62,876 nucleotides of DNA. Origin: an uncultured Verrucomicrobiota bacterium. Its GTDB lineage: Bacteria; Verrucomicrobiota; Verrucomicrobiia; Limisphaerales; UBA9464. The stretch is from contig CAIVQB010000074.1 in assembly GCA_903907925.1 (NCBI GenBank), positions 1-62,876 of the forward strand. The letters are read 5' to 3'. This document shows positions 1 to 8,937 of the stretch, piece after piece; the first letter of the stretch is position 1; the number at the start of each line of letters is the position of its first letter. Position numbers and translations under genes: made by a program. A model generated the notes under the pieces. That model saw only the letters and a program-made list of their open reading frames with translations. It did not search any database and was not told where the DNA came from.

Positions 1-230
1 CGGTATTTCTCGGGATCCTTGTTCCACTGGTCGAGGACGTCGAGTTCCTCGGGGGTGGCCTCGGTGAGATTCTCCATGCCGCTGACCACCTCGGCGACGC
101 AGGTGCCGCAGGAACAATTGAAACAGCCGGCTTCCATTTCCACGCCCGCCTTTTCACCGGCTTCGATGAGATTTTCGCCGTCGGGCACTTCGGCGGTGGC
201 TTGGGCGGGGAGCAGGGTGATTCGGGCCAT
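1..230 (-). CDS. 2Fe-2S ferredoxin, partial (C-terminus beyond window)
   Basis: The reverse strand reads from an ATG at 230 through 76 codons to the window edge with no stop, so only the N-terminal part is present. The protein starts MARITLLP and carries C36-x4-C41-x2-C44, the first three cysteines of a plant/adrenodoxin-type 2Fe-2S ferredoxin. The fourth ligand would lie beyond position 1. Acidic stretches follow the cluster loop (EELDVLDQWNKDPEKY), as in small soluble electron carriers that act in the cytoplasm. It is divergent from the hybrid kinase, with about 80 bp between the two starts. The partner enzyme cannot be told from the visible part. It could also be the N-terminal domain of a longer protein. 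Confidence 0.8.
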   Translation of the reverse strand, partial: MARITLLPAQATAEVPDGENLIEAGEKAGVEMEAGCFNCSCGTCVAEVVSGMENLTEATPEELDVLDQWNKDPEKY

Positions 231-312
231 GTTGAGACAGCGGCAAGAGCCGTCGCCTGAGAGATAGCGGTGGGAACGTCGATGTCAACGATCCCGACCG
301 GGCGGAGCGCGA

Positions 313-3300
313 GTGCGTCGGAAAGAAACCCTCCCGCGGAACGGTTGCGACCAGTTGAAGCTTGGGTTTTTCCGCGGACGGGTTTTATTGGCCGCCGGCA
401 TGACGCATCCGGCTCCGACCGCCCCCCCTTCTGTGGGTGGACCGTTCGATGACCTGGCCAATCTCGCGGCCCAGGTGGGCTTTGTGCCGATGGCGATGGT
501 GGTCCTGGGCACCGGCGCTGAGGCCAGCATCGAGGGCCAGTTCGGGCTTCAGGCGGCCGAGGGCGAGGTCGCGCTGGAATTATGCCGCAAGGCGTTGGGT
601 CAGCGGACCTGGGTGGAATTGCGCGACGCTCCGGAAGGAAAGGCGGCCGGCATCCGTTGGTTTGCTGGAATTCCCCTCTCGAATCCCGAGGGCGAAATCG
701 TCGGGATCCTGGCGGCGTTGGATCGAACCCCGCGCAAGCTCACCACCCGTCAGCGGGCCGGCCTGCAGACCGTCGGGCATGAAGTCGTCATTCACCTCGA
801 TCTCCGGCGGCATGCCAAGAGTCTGTCGCGGGTCACCGAGGAGCGGCGTCGAACCGAAGCGGCGTTGCGCGACAGTGAGACGTTTTTCGAAGCACTGGTC
901 GAAAGCCTTCCGCAGAACATTTTCCGCAAAGATCTCTCCGGCCGCTTCACCTTCGTCAACCGCCGGTTCTGTCAGACCGTCGGCCGGACCCGCAGCGAGT
1001 TGATCGGCCTGACCGACTACGACCTGTTTCCGCGTGAGTTGGCGGCCAAGTACCAGCGGGATGACGAAAAGGTGCATCAAACCGGCGAAACCCTGGAAAC
1101 CACCGAGGTCAATGTCACGCCGGACGGAACGACCCATTGGTTTCACGTCATCAAGACGACGCTGGTCGATGCCACGGGCCAGCCGATCGGGTTGCAGGGC
1201 ATTTTTTGGGACGTCACCACCGAATACCGGGCGCAGGCCGATCTCGCCCACGAGCGGGACCTCCTGCGATCCCTGCTCGATTCCGCGCCGGACGCCATCT
1301 ACTTCAAGGACCGCGACTCCAAGATCATCCGGGCGAGCCGGGCGCTGGCGATGAAGCTGGGACTGAACGATGCGCGGCTTCTTGAGGGGCGCGGGGATCA
1401 TGATTTCTTCAGCCAGGAACACGCGGATGCCGCGTTGGCGGACGAGCGCCGGGTTTTGGAAACGGGCAAGCCGCTGCTTGGCTACACCGAAAAGGAAACA
1501 TGGTCCGACGGGCGGGTGACGTGGGCGTTGACCAGCAAACTGCCGTTGCACGACGAGCGGGGCGTGGTGATCGGGACCTTCGGCATCAGCAAGGACATCA
1601 CCGAGCTCAAGGCCGCCCAGGAACGGTTGGAACAGGCGGAGGCGAACTACCGGGGCATCGTCGAAAATGCCGTGGAAGGCATCTTCCAAACGACTCCCGA
1701 CGGACATTACCGCAGCGCGAACCTCGCCCTGGCAAAGATCTATGGCTTCGATTCGACCCAGGAACTGATCACAAAACGGACGGACATCGAACATCAGTTG
1801 TACGTTGATTCGAGCCGGCGCGAGGCCTTTGCCCAGGCGCTCCAGCAATCCGACAAACTCGATAAATTCGAGAGCCAGGTTTACCGCAAGGACGGGAGCG
1901 TCATCTGGATCTCTGAGAATGCCCGTGCAGTGCGGGATCCGCAGGCACGGCTGCTGTACTACGAGGGAACGGTGGAGGACGTCACCGCCCGGAAATGCGC
2001 CGAGGAAGGTTTGAGCCAGGCGAATGCCGATCTGGCGGCCGCGCGCGATGCGGCGCTGGCCAGCGCCCATGCGAAATCGCAGTTCCTCGCCAACACGAGT
2101 CATGAAATCCGGACGCCGATGAACGCGGTGATGGGCATGACCCGGCTCCTGCTCGACACGCCACTGACCCCCGAGCAGCGCGACTACGCGGAGACCGTCC
2201 GCGACGCCGCGCAGTCGTTGCTTACCATCATCAACGACATTCTGGATTTCTCGAAACTGGAGGCCGGCAAGGTCAGCTTTTCAGCGCGTGACTTCGAATT
2301 ACGGGAGACGCTGGAAGACACGGCGGAATTGCTCGCCGAGCGCGCCTACAGTCATCCGCTCGAGTTCTCCGCCTGGATCGATCACCGCATTCCGCGGCGC
2401 GTTCGCGGGGATGCCGACCGTCTCCGGCAGGTCCTCACCAATCTGCTCGGCAACGCGATCAAATTCACACCGGCGGGTGAGGTCACGTTGAAGGCCATGG
2501 TATCGGCCGAGACGGCGACGGACATCACCATCCGCTGTGAGGTCCGCGACACCGGCATCGGCATTCGCAAGGAGGCGCAATCGAAGATTTTTGAGGCTTT
2601 TGAACAGGCGGATGGTTCGACCACCCGTCGGTTTGGCGGCACCGGTCTCGGACTCGCCATCAGCAAACAACTGGTGGAGCGGATGGGTGGAACGATCGGC
2701 CTCGAAAGCGCCGAGGGACAGGGCAGCACCTTCTGGTTCACCGCCACCTTCGGTCGATCGGTGGAACCGGAGCCGATTGTGTTGCCGGACGAAGCGATTC
2801 CCGAGGGAGTCCCGCGGGCCCGGTTGCTGGTGGTGGATGATCATGCCGGCACCCGCGAATCTCTGCGGCACGAACTGGAGCTGTTGCCGGTGCAGGCGGA
2901 GTTCGCCGCTTCGGCGGCCGAAGCGCTCGATCGGTTGCGAGCCGGAATGGACGGCGGCCTACCGTACCTGGCAGCGCTGGTGGACCTGCAATTGCCGGAC
3001 ATGGACGGATTGACCTTCGCGCATGAAGCGCATTCGTTGCCCGGCCTCGACACCTTGAAAATCGTGCTTCTGGCGCCGCTCGGTCAACGGCTGGACCCCG
3101 GCCTGTTGCGCACCGTCGGCGTCTCCGGTCACCTGGTGAAACCGGTCAAGCAAGCTCGTCTGGGCGAAGTCATCGGACGGTTGATCCGCGGCGAAGATTT
3201 GTTGTCCGAATCGGAAACCCGATCCTTCAGTCGGGACGGAATCCGATCGGCACCGGCCAGCGCCAAATCCCTCCGTCTCGTGCTTGCCGAGGACAATGTC

Positions 3301-4059
3301 GTCAATCAACGCGTCGCGCTCGCCCTGCTCAAAAAGCTCGGCTACGCCCCGGCGGAGCTGGCTTCCAACGGTCTGGTGGCACTGGAGCTCATCGCGCGGA
3401 AACCGGCGGATGTGGTTCTGATGGATTGTCAGATGCCCGAGTTGGACGGCTACGAAACCACCCGGCGCATCCGGCGGGCCGAGGCGGACGGCGACTACGG
3501 CAATCGACCGGCCCACTACATCATCGCCTTGACGGCCAATGCCATGGCGGGCGATCGCGAGCGTTGTCTCGCTGCGGGAATGGACGATTTTCTCACCAAG
3601 CCGTTGGATGAACAGGCGCTGGCCGCGGCCTTGAACCGCGGTTCGAAACGGTTGACCGGACTCGGCCCGGCACCTGCCTGCGTCTCGGTTGTCGCTCCAC
3701 CACCGTCGATCGCCAACGAGTTGCCGGTCCTCAATGAACAATTGTTGGATGCGTACCGGATTCCGGACGATCCCACGGTTTTGACCGAATTGGTGGATTT
3801 GATTCTCCGCGATCTGCCACCAAGGATCGAGGCCATCGCCTCCGCGGTTGGGCGTCGGGATGCGGTCGAACTCAAGAATGCCGCCCACACGGTGAAGGGC
3901 AGTGCCAGCAACATGGGCGGCGTGCGATTGGCCGCGGTTTGCGCCGAGCTGGAACTGGTGGCGCGCGGCGGGGATTGGGCCGTCGTGGACGGGTTGTTGG
4001 CGCGGATCCGTGAAGAGGCCGCGGCGTTTCAGGCGGCGCTTGAGCGGCATCGGGCCTGA
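313..4059 (+). CDS. Hybrid sensor histidine kinase (GAF-PAS-PAS-PAS-HisKA-HATPase-REC-REC-Hpt)
   Basis: A 1248-residue multistep phosphorelay protein. Order seen: a GAF-like N-terminal region (about 40-165), three PAS domains (about 186-310, 315-435, 440-560), a HisKA dimerisation helix with the H-box SHEIRTPMNAVMGM (H597), an HATPase_c domain with NAIKFTP, DTGIGI and GTGLGLAI boxes, two receiver domains with phospho-acceptor aspartates at about D891 (VDLQLPDMDG) and D1038 (MDCQMPELDG), and a C-terminal Hpt domain with NAAHTVKGSA (H1192). No transmembrane segment is evident, so it is probably a cytoplasmic sensor. All phosphorelay residues are intact. The GTG at 313 has GGAG five bases upstream; the ATG at 400 is a possible alternative start (1219 aa). 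There is no adjacent response regulator, so the output partner is unknown. Confidence 0.93.
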   Translation: MRRKETLPRNGCDQLKLGFFRGRVLLAAGMTHPAPTAPPSVGGPFDDLANLAAQVGFVPMAMVVLGTGAEASIEGQFGLQAAEGEVALELCRKALGQRTWVELRDAPEGKAAGIRWFAGIPLSNPEGEIVGILAALDRTPRKLTTRQRAGLQTVGHEVVIHLDLRRHAKSLSRVTEERRRTEAALRDSETFFEALVESLPQNIFRKDLSGRFTFVNRRFCQTVGRTRSELIGLTDYDLFPRELAAKYQRDDEKVHQTGETLETTEVNVTPDGTTHWFHVIKTTLVDATGQPIGLQGIFWDVTTEYRAQADLAHERDLLRSLLDSAPDAIYFKDRDSKIIRASRALAMKLGLNDARLLEGRGDHDFFSQEHADAALADERRVLETGKPLLGYTEKETWSDGRVTWALTSKLPLHDERGVVIGTFGISKDITELKAAQERLEQAEANYRGIVENAVEGIFQTTPDGHYRSANLALAKIYGFDSTQELITKRTDIEHQLYVDSSRREAFAQALQQSDKLDKFESQVYRKDGSVIWISENARAVRDPQARLLYYEGTVEDVTARKCAEEGLSQANADLAAARDAALASAHAKSQFLANTSHEIRTPMNAVMGMTRLLLDTPLTPEQRDYAETVRDAAQSLLTIINDILDFSKLEAGKVSFSARDFELRETLEDTAELLAERAYSHPLEFSAWIDHRIPRRVRGDADRLRQVLTNLLGNAIKFTPAGEVTLKAMVSAETATDITIRCEVRDTGIGIRKEAQSKIFEAFEQADGSTTRRFGGTGLGLAISKQLVERMGGTIGLESAEGQGSTFWFTATFGRSVEPEPIVLPDEAIPEGVPRARLLVVDDHAGTRESLRHELELLPVQAEFAASAAEALDRLRAGMDGGLPYLAALVDLQLPDMDGLTFAHEAHSLPGLDTLKIVLLAPLGQRLDPGLLRTVGVSGHLVKPVKQARLGEVIGRLIRGEDLLSESETRSFSRDGIRSAPASAKSLRLVLAEDNVVNQRVALALLKKLGYAPAELASNGLVALELIARKPADVVLMDCQMPELDGYETTRRIRRAEADGDYGNRPAHYIIALTANAMAGDRERCLAAGMDDFLTKPLDEQALAAALNRGSKRLTGLGPAPACVSVVAPPPSIANELPVLNEQLLDAYRIPDDPTVLTELVDLILRDLPPRIEAIASAVGRRDAVELKNAAHTVKGSASNMGGVRLAAVCAELELVARGGDWAVVDGLLARIREEAAAFQAALERHRA

Positions 4060-4074
4060 TGGCACGAATGGATA

Positions 4075-4111
4075 CGGATTCCGACAGGATGAACCGAATG
4101 AACGGAATCCG
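4075..4111. repeat. Imperfectly spaced inverted repeat after the hybrid kinase
   Basis: CGGATTCCG (4075-4083) is the exact reverse complement of CGGAATCCG (4103-4111), with a 19-base loop. There is no T-tract on either side, so this is not a classical intrinsic terminator, though it lies 16 bases after the kinase stop codon. The bases after it (to about 4160) hold the words AATCCGTGTGAATTCGTG and AAATCCGTGTCC, a phrase-like direct repetition of ATCCGTG. Confidence 0.5.
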
Positions 4112-4218
4112 ATCGAGTCTTCAAGAATCCGTGTGAATTCGTGAAATCCGTGTCCAGTTTTCTGCGCGGCCTGGTGGAGCGAATTTCGCAGTGCGCTCAG
4201 TGAATGTGGCTCCCTGAG

Positions 4219-4238
4219 CCGCGTAAACGCGGGACTCC
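4219..4238 (-). repeat. Palindromic repeat family A, copy 1
   Basis: CCGCGTAAACGCGGGACTCC. The inner part CCGCGT..ACGCGG is self-complementary, and the 20-mer is identical to the copy at 27103-27122. It matches, in reverse complement, the copy at 15904-15923 with two differences. It sits between the converging kinase and phosphorylase genes. Confidence 0.75.
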
Positions 4239-4260
4239 AGTTCCGGGCGAATCTCGCGGG

Positions 4261-5094
4261 TTAGACTTGCTGCCGGACGAATTCGCCGACCATCCGCGTG
4301 GCAACGTCCTCGCGCTGGCGGGCGAGTTCCAGGACGTCGAGGTGGGACACGACCTGTCCTTTTCCACCGAGGCCGGCGGCGGCGTTGGTGATGCAACTGA
4401 CTGCGGCGACCTTTAGACCGCACTGCCGGGCGACGATGGTTTCGGGAACCGTGCTCATGCCAACAGCGTCGGCGCCGAGGGTCCGGAAGGCGCGAATTTC
4501 GGCCGGGGTTTCGAAACTGGGTCCGCTCACGGCGATGTAAACGCCTTCATGGCATTTCACCCCGGCCTTCCGCGCCGCTGTTTTGAGCTGTTTCCGCAAC
4601 GGTGCGTCGTAGGCCGCGGTGAGATCGACGAACCGGTTCAATCCCTCGGGCTCGGGGCCGCGCAGCGGATTTGTTCCGATGAGATTGATGTGATCGGTGA
4701 GGGCCATGAAATCGCCCACGTGAAACCGGGCGTTGATACCACCGGCGGCGTTGGTGAGTAGGAGGGTGTCGACTCCGAGTGCGGCGAGGACCCGGGTCGG
4801 GAAGGTGGATTCCGCGAGTTCAAATCCCTCGTAGTAGTGGGCGCGTCCGGCGAGCAGGGCCACCGCGACGCCGTGCCATTCACCGATGATGAGCCGTCCC
4901 GCGTGTCCGGGAACGGTGCCGACCGGAAAGCCCGGGAGATCGCGGTAGGCAAACTCGTGTTCAACGGAAATGGCGCGGGCGACGGCGCCGAATCCGCTGC
5001 CCAGGACGATACCGAGTCGCGGTCGGAGCTTGGTGCGCTTGAGGATCAATGCGGCGGTGACGCTGGGGAGAGGAAGGCGATTTTTGGTGGGCAT
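4261..5094 (-). CDS. Purine nucleoside phosphorylase (class I, trimeric type)
   Basis: Cleaves purine ribonucleosides with phosphate to the base and ribose 1-phosphate in purine salvage; cytoplasmic. The 277-residue product shows the family landmarks in order: phosphate-site LGSGFG, GRAHYYEG, LLLTNAAGGI, the base-site segment SGPSFETPAEIR, GADAVGMSTVPE, and ITNAAAG near the end. Length fits the PNP/MTAP family. The ATG at 5094 (MPTKNRLPLPS) is preferred because it starts just before the conserved domain; an in-frame ATG at 5175 would add 27 residues of low-quality N-terminus. It is divergent from the MoeB-like gene. Whether guanosine/inosine or methylthioadenosine is preferred cannot be settled by eye, though the SGPSFETPAEI and VGMSTVPE segments favour a PNP. 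Confidence 0.93.
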   Translation of the reverse strand: MPTKNRLPLPSVTAALILKRTKLRPRLGIVLGSGFGAVARAISVEHEFAYRDLPGFPVGTVPGHAGRLIIGEWHGVAVALLAGRAHYYEGFELAESTFPTRVLAALGVDTLLLTNAAGGINARFHVGDFMALTDHINLIGTNPLRGPEPEGLNRFVDLTAAYDAPLRKQLKTAARKAGVKCHEGVYIAVSGPSFETPAEIRAFRTLGADAVGMSTVPETIVARQCGLKVAAVSCITNAAAGLGGKGQVVSHLDVLELARQREDVATRMVGEFVRQQV

Positions 5095-5269
5095 GGGAAA
5101 GGGTGGAGGAGGTCGGAGCGATGGGGTTTCGTGGGTCACCGAGTTTGAGTGCGACGTTTCGCGCGGTGCGGACATTTTGCGGCTTCCACCAGATCACGTT
5201 CCACTGCCGAACAAACTTCCCTTGCCCGTCGCGGCGTGCCGCCTACGCTGTTCCCTCATTTATCGAGCT

Positions 5270-6421
5270 ATGATCGACCTGTCGAATGAGGAAATCCGTC
5301 GTTACTCACGCCACCTGATCCTTCCGGAAGTCGGCCTCGCCGGCCAAAAGAAAATCCGAAATACCAGCGTGCTTTGCATCGGTGCTGGCGGACTCGGTTC
5401 GCCGATCGCCATGTATCTCGCCGCCGCGGGCATCGGGCGCATCGGCATCGTTGACTTCGACACCGTCGACTATTCCAACCTTCAGCGGCAAATCCTGCAC
5501 GCCGACGCCGATGTTGGGGTGTCCAAGGCGGAATCGGCGAAGGCCACGCTCCAAGGGTTGAATCCCAACGTGGAAGTGGAGTTGTACAAGACCCGGATCG
5601 CCTCGGACAACGCCCTCGACATCATCCGCCCCTACGACATCGTCGTCGACGGCACGGACAATTTCCCGACCCGCTACCTGACCAACGACGCCTGTGTCCT
5701 GTTGAAGAAGCCCAATGTCTACGGGTCCATCTTCCGGTTCGAAGGACAGGCCAGCGTGTTTGCACCGCATCTCGGCGGACCGTGCTATCGCTGCCTGTAT
5801 CCGGAACCGCCCCCGCCGGGGATGGTCCCGAGTTGTGCCGAGGGCGGTGTCCTCGGGGTGTTGCCGGGCATCATCGGCTGCATCCAGGCCACCGAAATTC
5901 TCAAGCTCGCCCTGGGCCGCGGAACCACGCTGATAGGCCGGCTGCTGCTGTTCAACGCGCTGGACATGAAGTTCCGCGAACTGAAGTTGCGCCGGGATCC
6001 GAAATGCCCGGTTTGCGGCGACCACCCCACGGTCACCGAGCTGATTGATTACGAACAGTTCTGCGGTGTGGTCCCCGAACCCACCACGCCTGGACACAAT
6101 CCGGATGAGGTCACCGTGCAGGACATGAAGAAGGCCCTCGATGATCCGTCGTTGGGAATCCGGGTGATCGATGTTCGCGATCCGGATGAATACGAGATCG
6201 CCCATGTCGCCGGCGTGCCGCAGATCCCGCTCGGAACGCTGCCACAACGATTCACCGAACTGGATCCCAACACTCAGATCTACCTGCACTGCAAATCGGG
6301 TAAACGCTCGATGAAGGCGTTGGAGTTTTTGCGCCAACAGGGATTCAAGTACGTCAAATCCGTCAAGGGCGGCATCAGCGCCTGGAGCGACGAAATCGAC
6401 CACAGCGTGCCGAAGTATTGA
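5270..6421 (+). CDS. moeB: MoeB/MoeZ-type adenylyltransferase with C-terminal rhodanese domain
   Basis: A 383-residue E1-like enzyme that adenylates the C-terminal glycine of a ubiquitin-like sulfur carrier (MoaD or ThiS class) and can pass on sulfur through its rhodanese domain, for molybdopterin, thiamine or thiocarboxylate chemistry. Seen: N-terminal ERYSRH-like EEIRRYSRHLILPEVG, nucleotide loop GAGGLGSP, a zinc site formed by CYRC (about 176-179) and CPVCGDHP, then a rhodanese domain (about 290-383) with the active-site loop HCKSGKRS. The ATG at 5270 gives the classical start MIDLSNEEI; longer in-frame extension upstream is not homologous-looking. No carrier protein gene is adjacent, so the pathway is not fixed by context. 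Confidence 0.93.
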   Translation: MIDLSNEEIRRYSRHLILPEVGLAGQKKIRNTSVLCIGAGGLGSPIAMYLAAAGIGRIGIVDFDTVDYSNLQRQILHADADVGVSKAESAKATLQGLNPNVEVELYKTRIASDNALDIIRPYDIVVDGTDNFPTRYLTNDACVLLKKPNVYGSIFRFEGQASVFAPHLGGPCYRCLYPEPPPPGMVPSCAEGGVLGVLPGIIGCIQATEILKLALGRGTTLIGRLLLFNALDMKFRELKLRRDPKCPVCGDHPTVTELIDYEQFCGVVPEPTTPGHNPDEVTVQDMKKALDDPSLGIRVIDVRDPDEYEIAHVAGVPQIPLGTLPQRFTELDPNTQIYLHCKSGKRSMKALEFLRQQGFKYVKSVKGGISAWSDEIDHSVPKY

Positions 6422-6439
6422 CGGGGCGGAGGAAGACAG

Positions 6440-6600
6440 AATTAAAAATTAAAAATGAAAAAGGGAAAAGGCGGAGAGTGAGCCGTGTCACGTCGGGCTA
6501 AGCTGCAGTGGGACAAGTTCTCACCTACTTGCTCACTCGCCCATTCGCTCACTCCCGTCCTCCCGTTTTCTCGTTTTCCAAGCTAACCGGCCGAGGCCTC
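6440..6600. repeat. Intergenic A/T-word and GAGTGAGC-type repeat tract
   Basis: The 206 bp between the MoeB-like gene and the converging propeller gene hold two odd blocks. 6440-6465 is AATTAAAAATTAAAAATG followed by AAAAAGGG, an A-rich tract in a GC-rich genome, similar in wording to the tract at 32192-32225 on the opposite strand. 6527-6600, read on the minus strand, is a chain of near-repeats of GAGTGAGCGAAT, GGGCGAGTGAGCAAGT and AACGAGAAAACGGGAGGA. No open frame uses them. Confidence 0.5.
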
Positions 6601-6627
6601 GCTTCCGCGCCGCGCGTCCCCTCCACC

Positions 6628-8793
6628 TCACGGCGGACTGACGGTCTGGAAAAACTGGGCGGCGTTGTTGGTGCCGTCGTCGAGGAGCAGCAGGGTACCG
6701 CTGGGATCGGTGATTTCGAGCGGTGAACCTGGCAGCCAACTGCGTAGATCGCTCGACCGCCGCAACTGGAACGTTTGATCGGGTGATCCCGAAAAGAGGA
6801 ACAGATGCGCGTCGGGAGTGGTGGGCCATTGCACGATGTCGACCGGGTTCGGGAAGGGACCGGTCTGCGCCCGAAGAATGGCACCTTCGACTCCGACCAC
6901 CACGAGTTGTCCATCGATGGAGGCGGCTCCATAGAGCGATTTGCCGGTGATCAGTGAGGTGTCGATCGTCCAGTCGATGGCATTGGTGCTGATCAAGAGA
7001 ACGCCGCCTGTTCCGGGGGCGTACCACGTTCCGTTGATGGCGATCACGTCGTTAATCCATTCGGTGGTGCCGGTGGTTCGGGCGGTCCATTGAAGTCCGT
7101 TGGTGCTGGTCAGGAGGGTTCCGTTTTCTCCGGTGGCGACCAGCAGGCCTCCGGTCCATCGCACCCGCGAAACCCAGGAGGCACCGCCGATCGAATGATT
7201 CGACCAGATGATGCCGTCGCTGGAGGTCAGGATCGCTCCGGCATCGCCGACCGCGATGAACCCACCCGGCCAGGCGGTAAGGCCGCTGAGGAAATTGGTG
7301 ATGCCGGTGGTCCTCTGTGTCCAGTTGGCTCCATCGGGACTCGTCGCGAGGACACCGCGATCTCCGGCGATCAGGTACAGATTTTCCGTGGCGCAGACCG
7401 TCTGCAACACGTTGGTGGTGGGACTGGCGACTCCGTACCAAGCGAGGCCCATCAGATTGACCTGATTGGTGACCACCACCGTGACCGAATTGGTGCCGCT
7501 GGTGAGGACATTGGTGCTGGCCAGTGAAGTGTAGGCGACCGGCGAAAACGCGAGCGTCCCCTGGGATCCGGCAGCCAGGAGTCCCCGACTGTTGCCGGCG
7601 ACGCCGAGGAAGATTTGGTTGCTGGAGCTTTGCGGCGACAACGCGGTGCTCCAGCCGACGCCATTGTCGCTGGTCAACAGCGTGGCGAAATCTCCGGCAG
7701 CCACATAAAAGGTGTTGGTCGTTCGGTTCGTCGACCACTGGACCGCGCCCTTGATCAGTGCGGCACTGATGTTCGTTCCGGTCGAGACCGCGGGCGTGAT
7801 GTCGAACAGCCAGTTGCGGGTCGGGCTGGAATAGAGGGACCAGTCAAAACCGCTGCCCGTGGTCCGGGTCCCGGTGACGAGGAGGCCGGTGCGCCCGGCG
7901 GTCACAAAGTTGGTGCCGTCCCAGAGTGAAGCGAGGTAGTTCAACGCCGGGGCGGGCGCGGTCTTGGAGGTGGCGGTTTCGCTGGTCCAGACGGAGGTTC
8001 CGATAAGGCCGACCGCGTTCAGGAGCAATTCCTTGGCACCGCCCACCAAACGGACCGAGGTCGAGGCGACCGCGATCGTGTTGAGATCGCCGGTGGCACC
8101 GACATTCGATTGAACCTGCCACACCGTTCCCGATGCGTTTCCAAACAGCACGACGCCACCGTCGCCCACCGCAACGAAACCGGTGCCCGTCCAAATGACT
8201 CGATTCAGACTCGCGGTCGTTCCGCTGGTGCGGGGGGTCCATCGGATCGAATCGGAACTGGTGAGGATCCGGCCATTCTCGCCGACCACCACCCACACCG
8301 AGCTGCCTGTTCCACCCAACGTCACTCCATACAGCCAGTCCGTCACCGCGAGGGAGACCTTCGTCCAGGACACCGCGTCCGTGCTGGTGTAGAGCGCGGC
8401 ATTGTCGCCCACCGCCACCAGTTGGGTTGTGGAAGCGGCCACACCCTCCAGCCAGTTGGTTGTCCCGAGATGGACGGTGTTGAAGGTGCCGGGTTGATCG
8501 GACCACAGGACCAGTCCGGACTCACCGACCACCACCAGGCGGGTTCCCTTGAAGGTCAATGAACGCAAGGCCTGGCGGGTGCCGGCATCGGTGCGTTGCC
8601 ACGACGACAGATCGGGACTGGTGTAGATTTGTCCGAAATCGGTGATTTCAATGTAGCCCCAGGCCGAATTGTAAGTCAGGTCGGCGACATTGTTTCCGTG
8701 CGGCAACGGATTCGACCAACGCCAGGGAAGGGCGACGGCCGGTCGGGACAACAAGACAAGGAGGAATGCGACGACGCAGCCCTGGATACTCAT
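6628..8793 (-). CDS. Secreted beta-propeller-like protein (YCF48/BNR-type repeats)
   Basis: A 721-residue exported protein. The ATG at 8793 gives a good signal peptide (MSIQGCVVAFLLVLLSRPAVA, cut near residue 22); an upstream ATG at 8832 would only lengthen the n-region. The body is a series of about 40-50-residue repeats of the kind GTxxWLxGVAWxGxxxVAVGDNGxLLTSTDGxxWT, seen at least ten times, which is the pattern of YCF48/BNR-type propeller blades. The C-terminus (FQLRRSSDLRSW through AAQFFQTVSP) resembles the tail module on many verrucomicrobial extracellular proteins. Function is unknown; a cell-surface binding role is a guess. It lies alone between repeat DNA and the sensor-kinase operon. 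Confidence 0.8.
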   Translation of the reverse strand: MSIQGCVVAFLLVLLSRPAVALPWRWSNPLPHGNNVADLTYNSAWGYIEITDFGQIYTSPDLSSWQRTDAGTRQALRSLTFKGTRLVVVGESGLVLWSDQPGTFNTVHLGTTNWLEGVAASTTQLVAVGDNAALYTSTDAVSWTKVSLAVTDWLYGVTLGGTGSSVWVVVGENGRILTSSDSIRWTPRTSGTTASLNRVIWTGTGFVAVGDGGVVLFGNASGTVWQVQSNVGATGDLNTIAVASTSVRLVGGAKELLLNAVGLIGTSVWTSETATSKTAPAPALNYLASLWDGTNFVTAGRTGLLVTGTRTTGSGFDWSLYSSPTRNWLFDITPAVSTGTNISAALIKGAVQWSTNRTTNTFYVAAGDFATLLTSDNGVGWSTALSPQSSSNQIFLGVAGNSRGLLAAGSQGTLAFSPVAYTSLASTNVLTSGTNSVTVVVTNQVNLMGLAWYGVASPTTNVLQTVCATENLYLIAGDRGVLATSPDGANWTQRTTGITNFLSGLTAWPGGFIAVGDAGAILTSSDGIIWSNHSIGGASWVSRVRWTGGLLVATGENGTLLTSTNGLQWTARTTGTTEWINDVIAINGTWYAPGTGGVLLISTNAIDWTIDTSLITGKSLYGAASIDGQLVVVGVEGAILRAQTGPFPNPVDIVQWPTTPDAHLFLFSGSPDQTFQLRRSSDLRSWLPGSPLEITDPSGTLLLLDDGTNNAAQFFQTVSPP

Positions 8794-8937
8794 GCAGTGC
8801 AGCAGGGTAGCAATCCTGCTGCCATGAAGCAAAGCTGAGAGAAGTATAGGAAAGGGCAGCGCCGGGATTCGGTGTCTGCATCTCCGCCCAACTCGTGAAC
8901 CGCTTTTTCCACTTCAACCCTTCAACTCATTTACATT

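Noticed and set aside
580-2103. Long minus-strand open frame opposite the hybrid kinase
   Set aside because: It is antisense to conserved PAS and kinase domains, has no domain of its own, and reflects GC-rich codon third positions.
4140-4260. Small gene between the hybrid kinase and purine nucleoside phosphorylase
   Set aside because: Only repeat-derived peptides (such as SRVYA from repeat A) are encoded.
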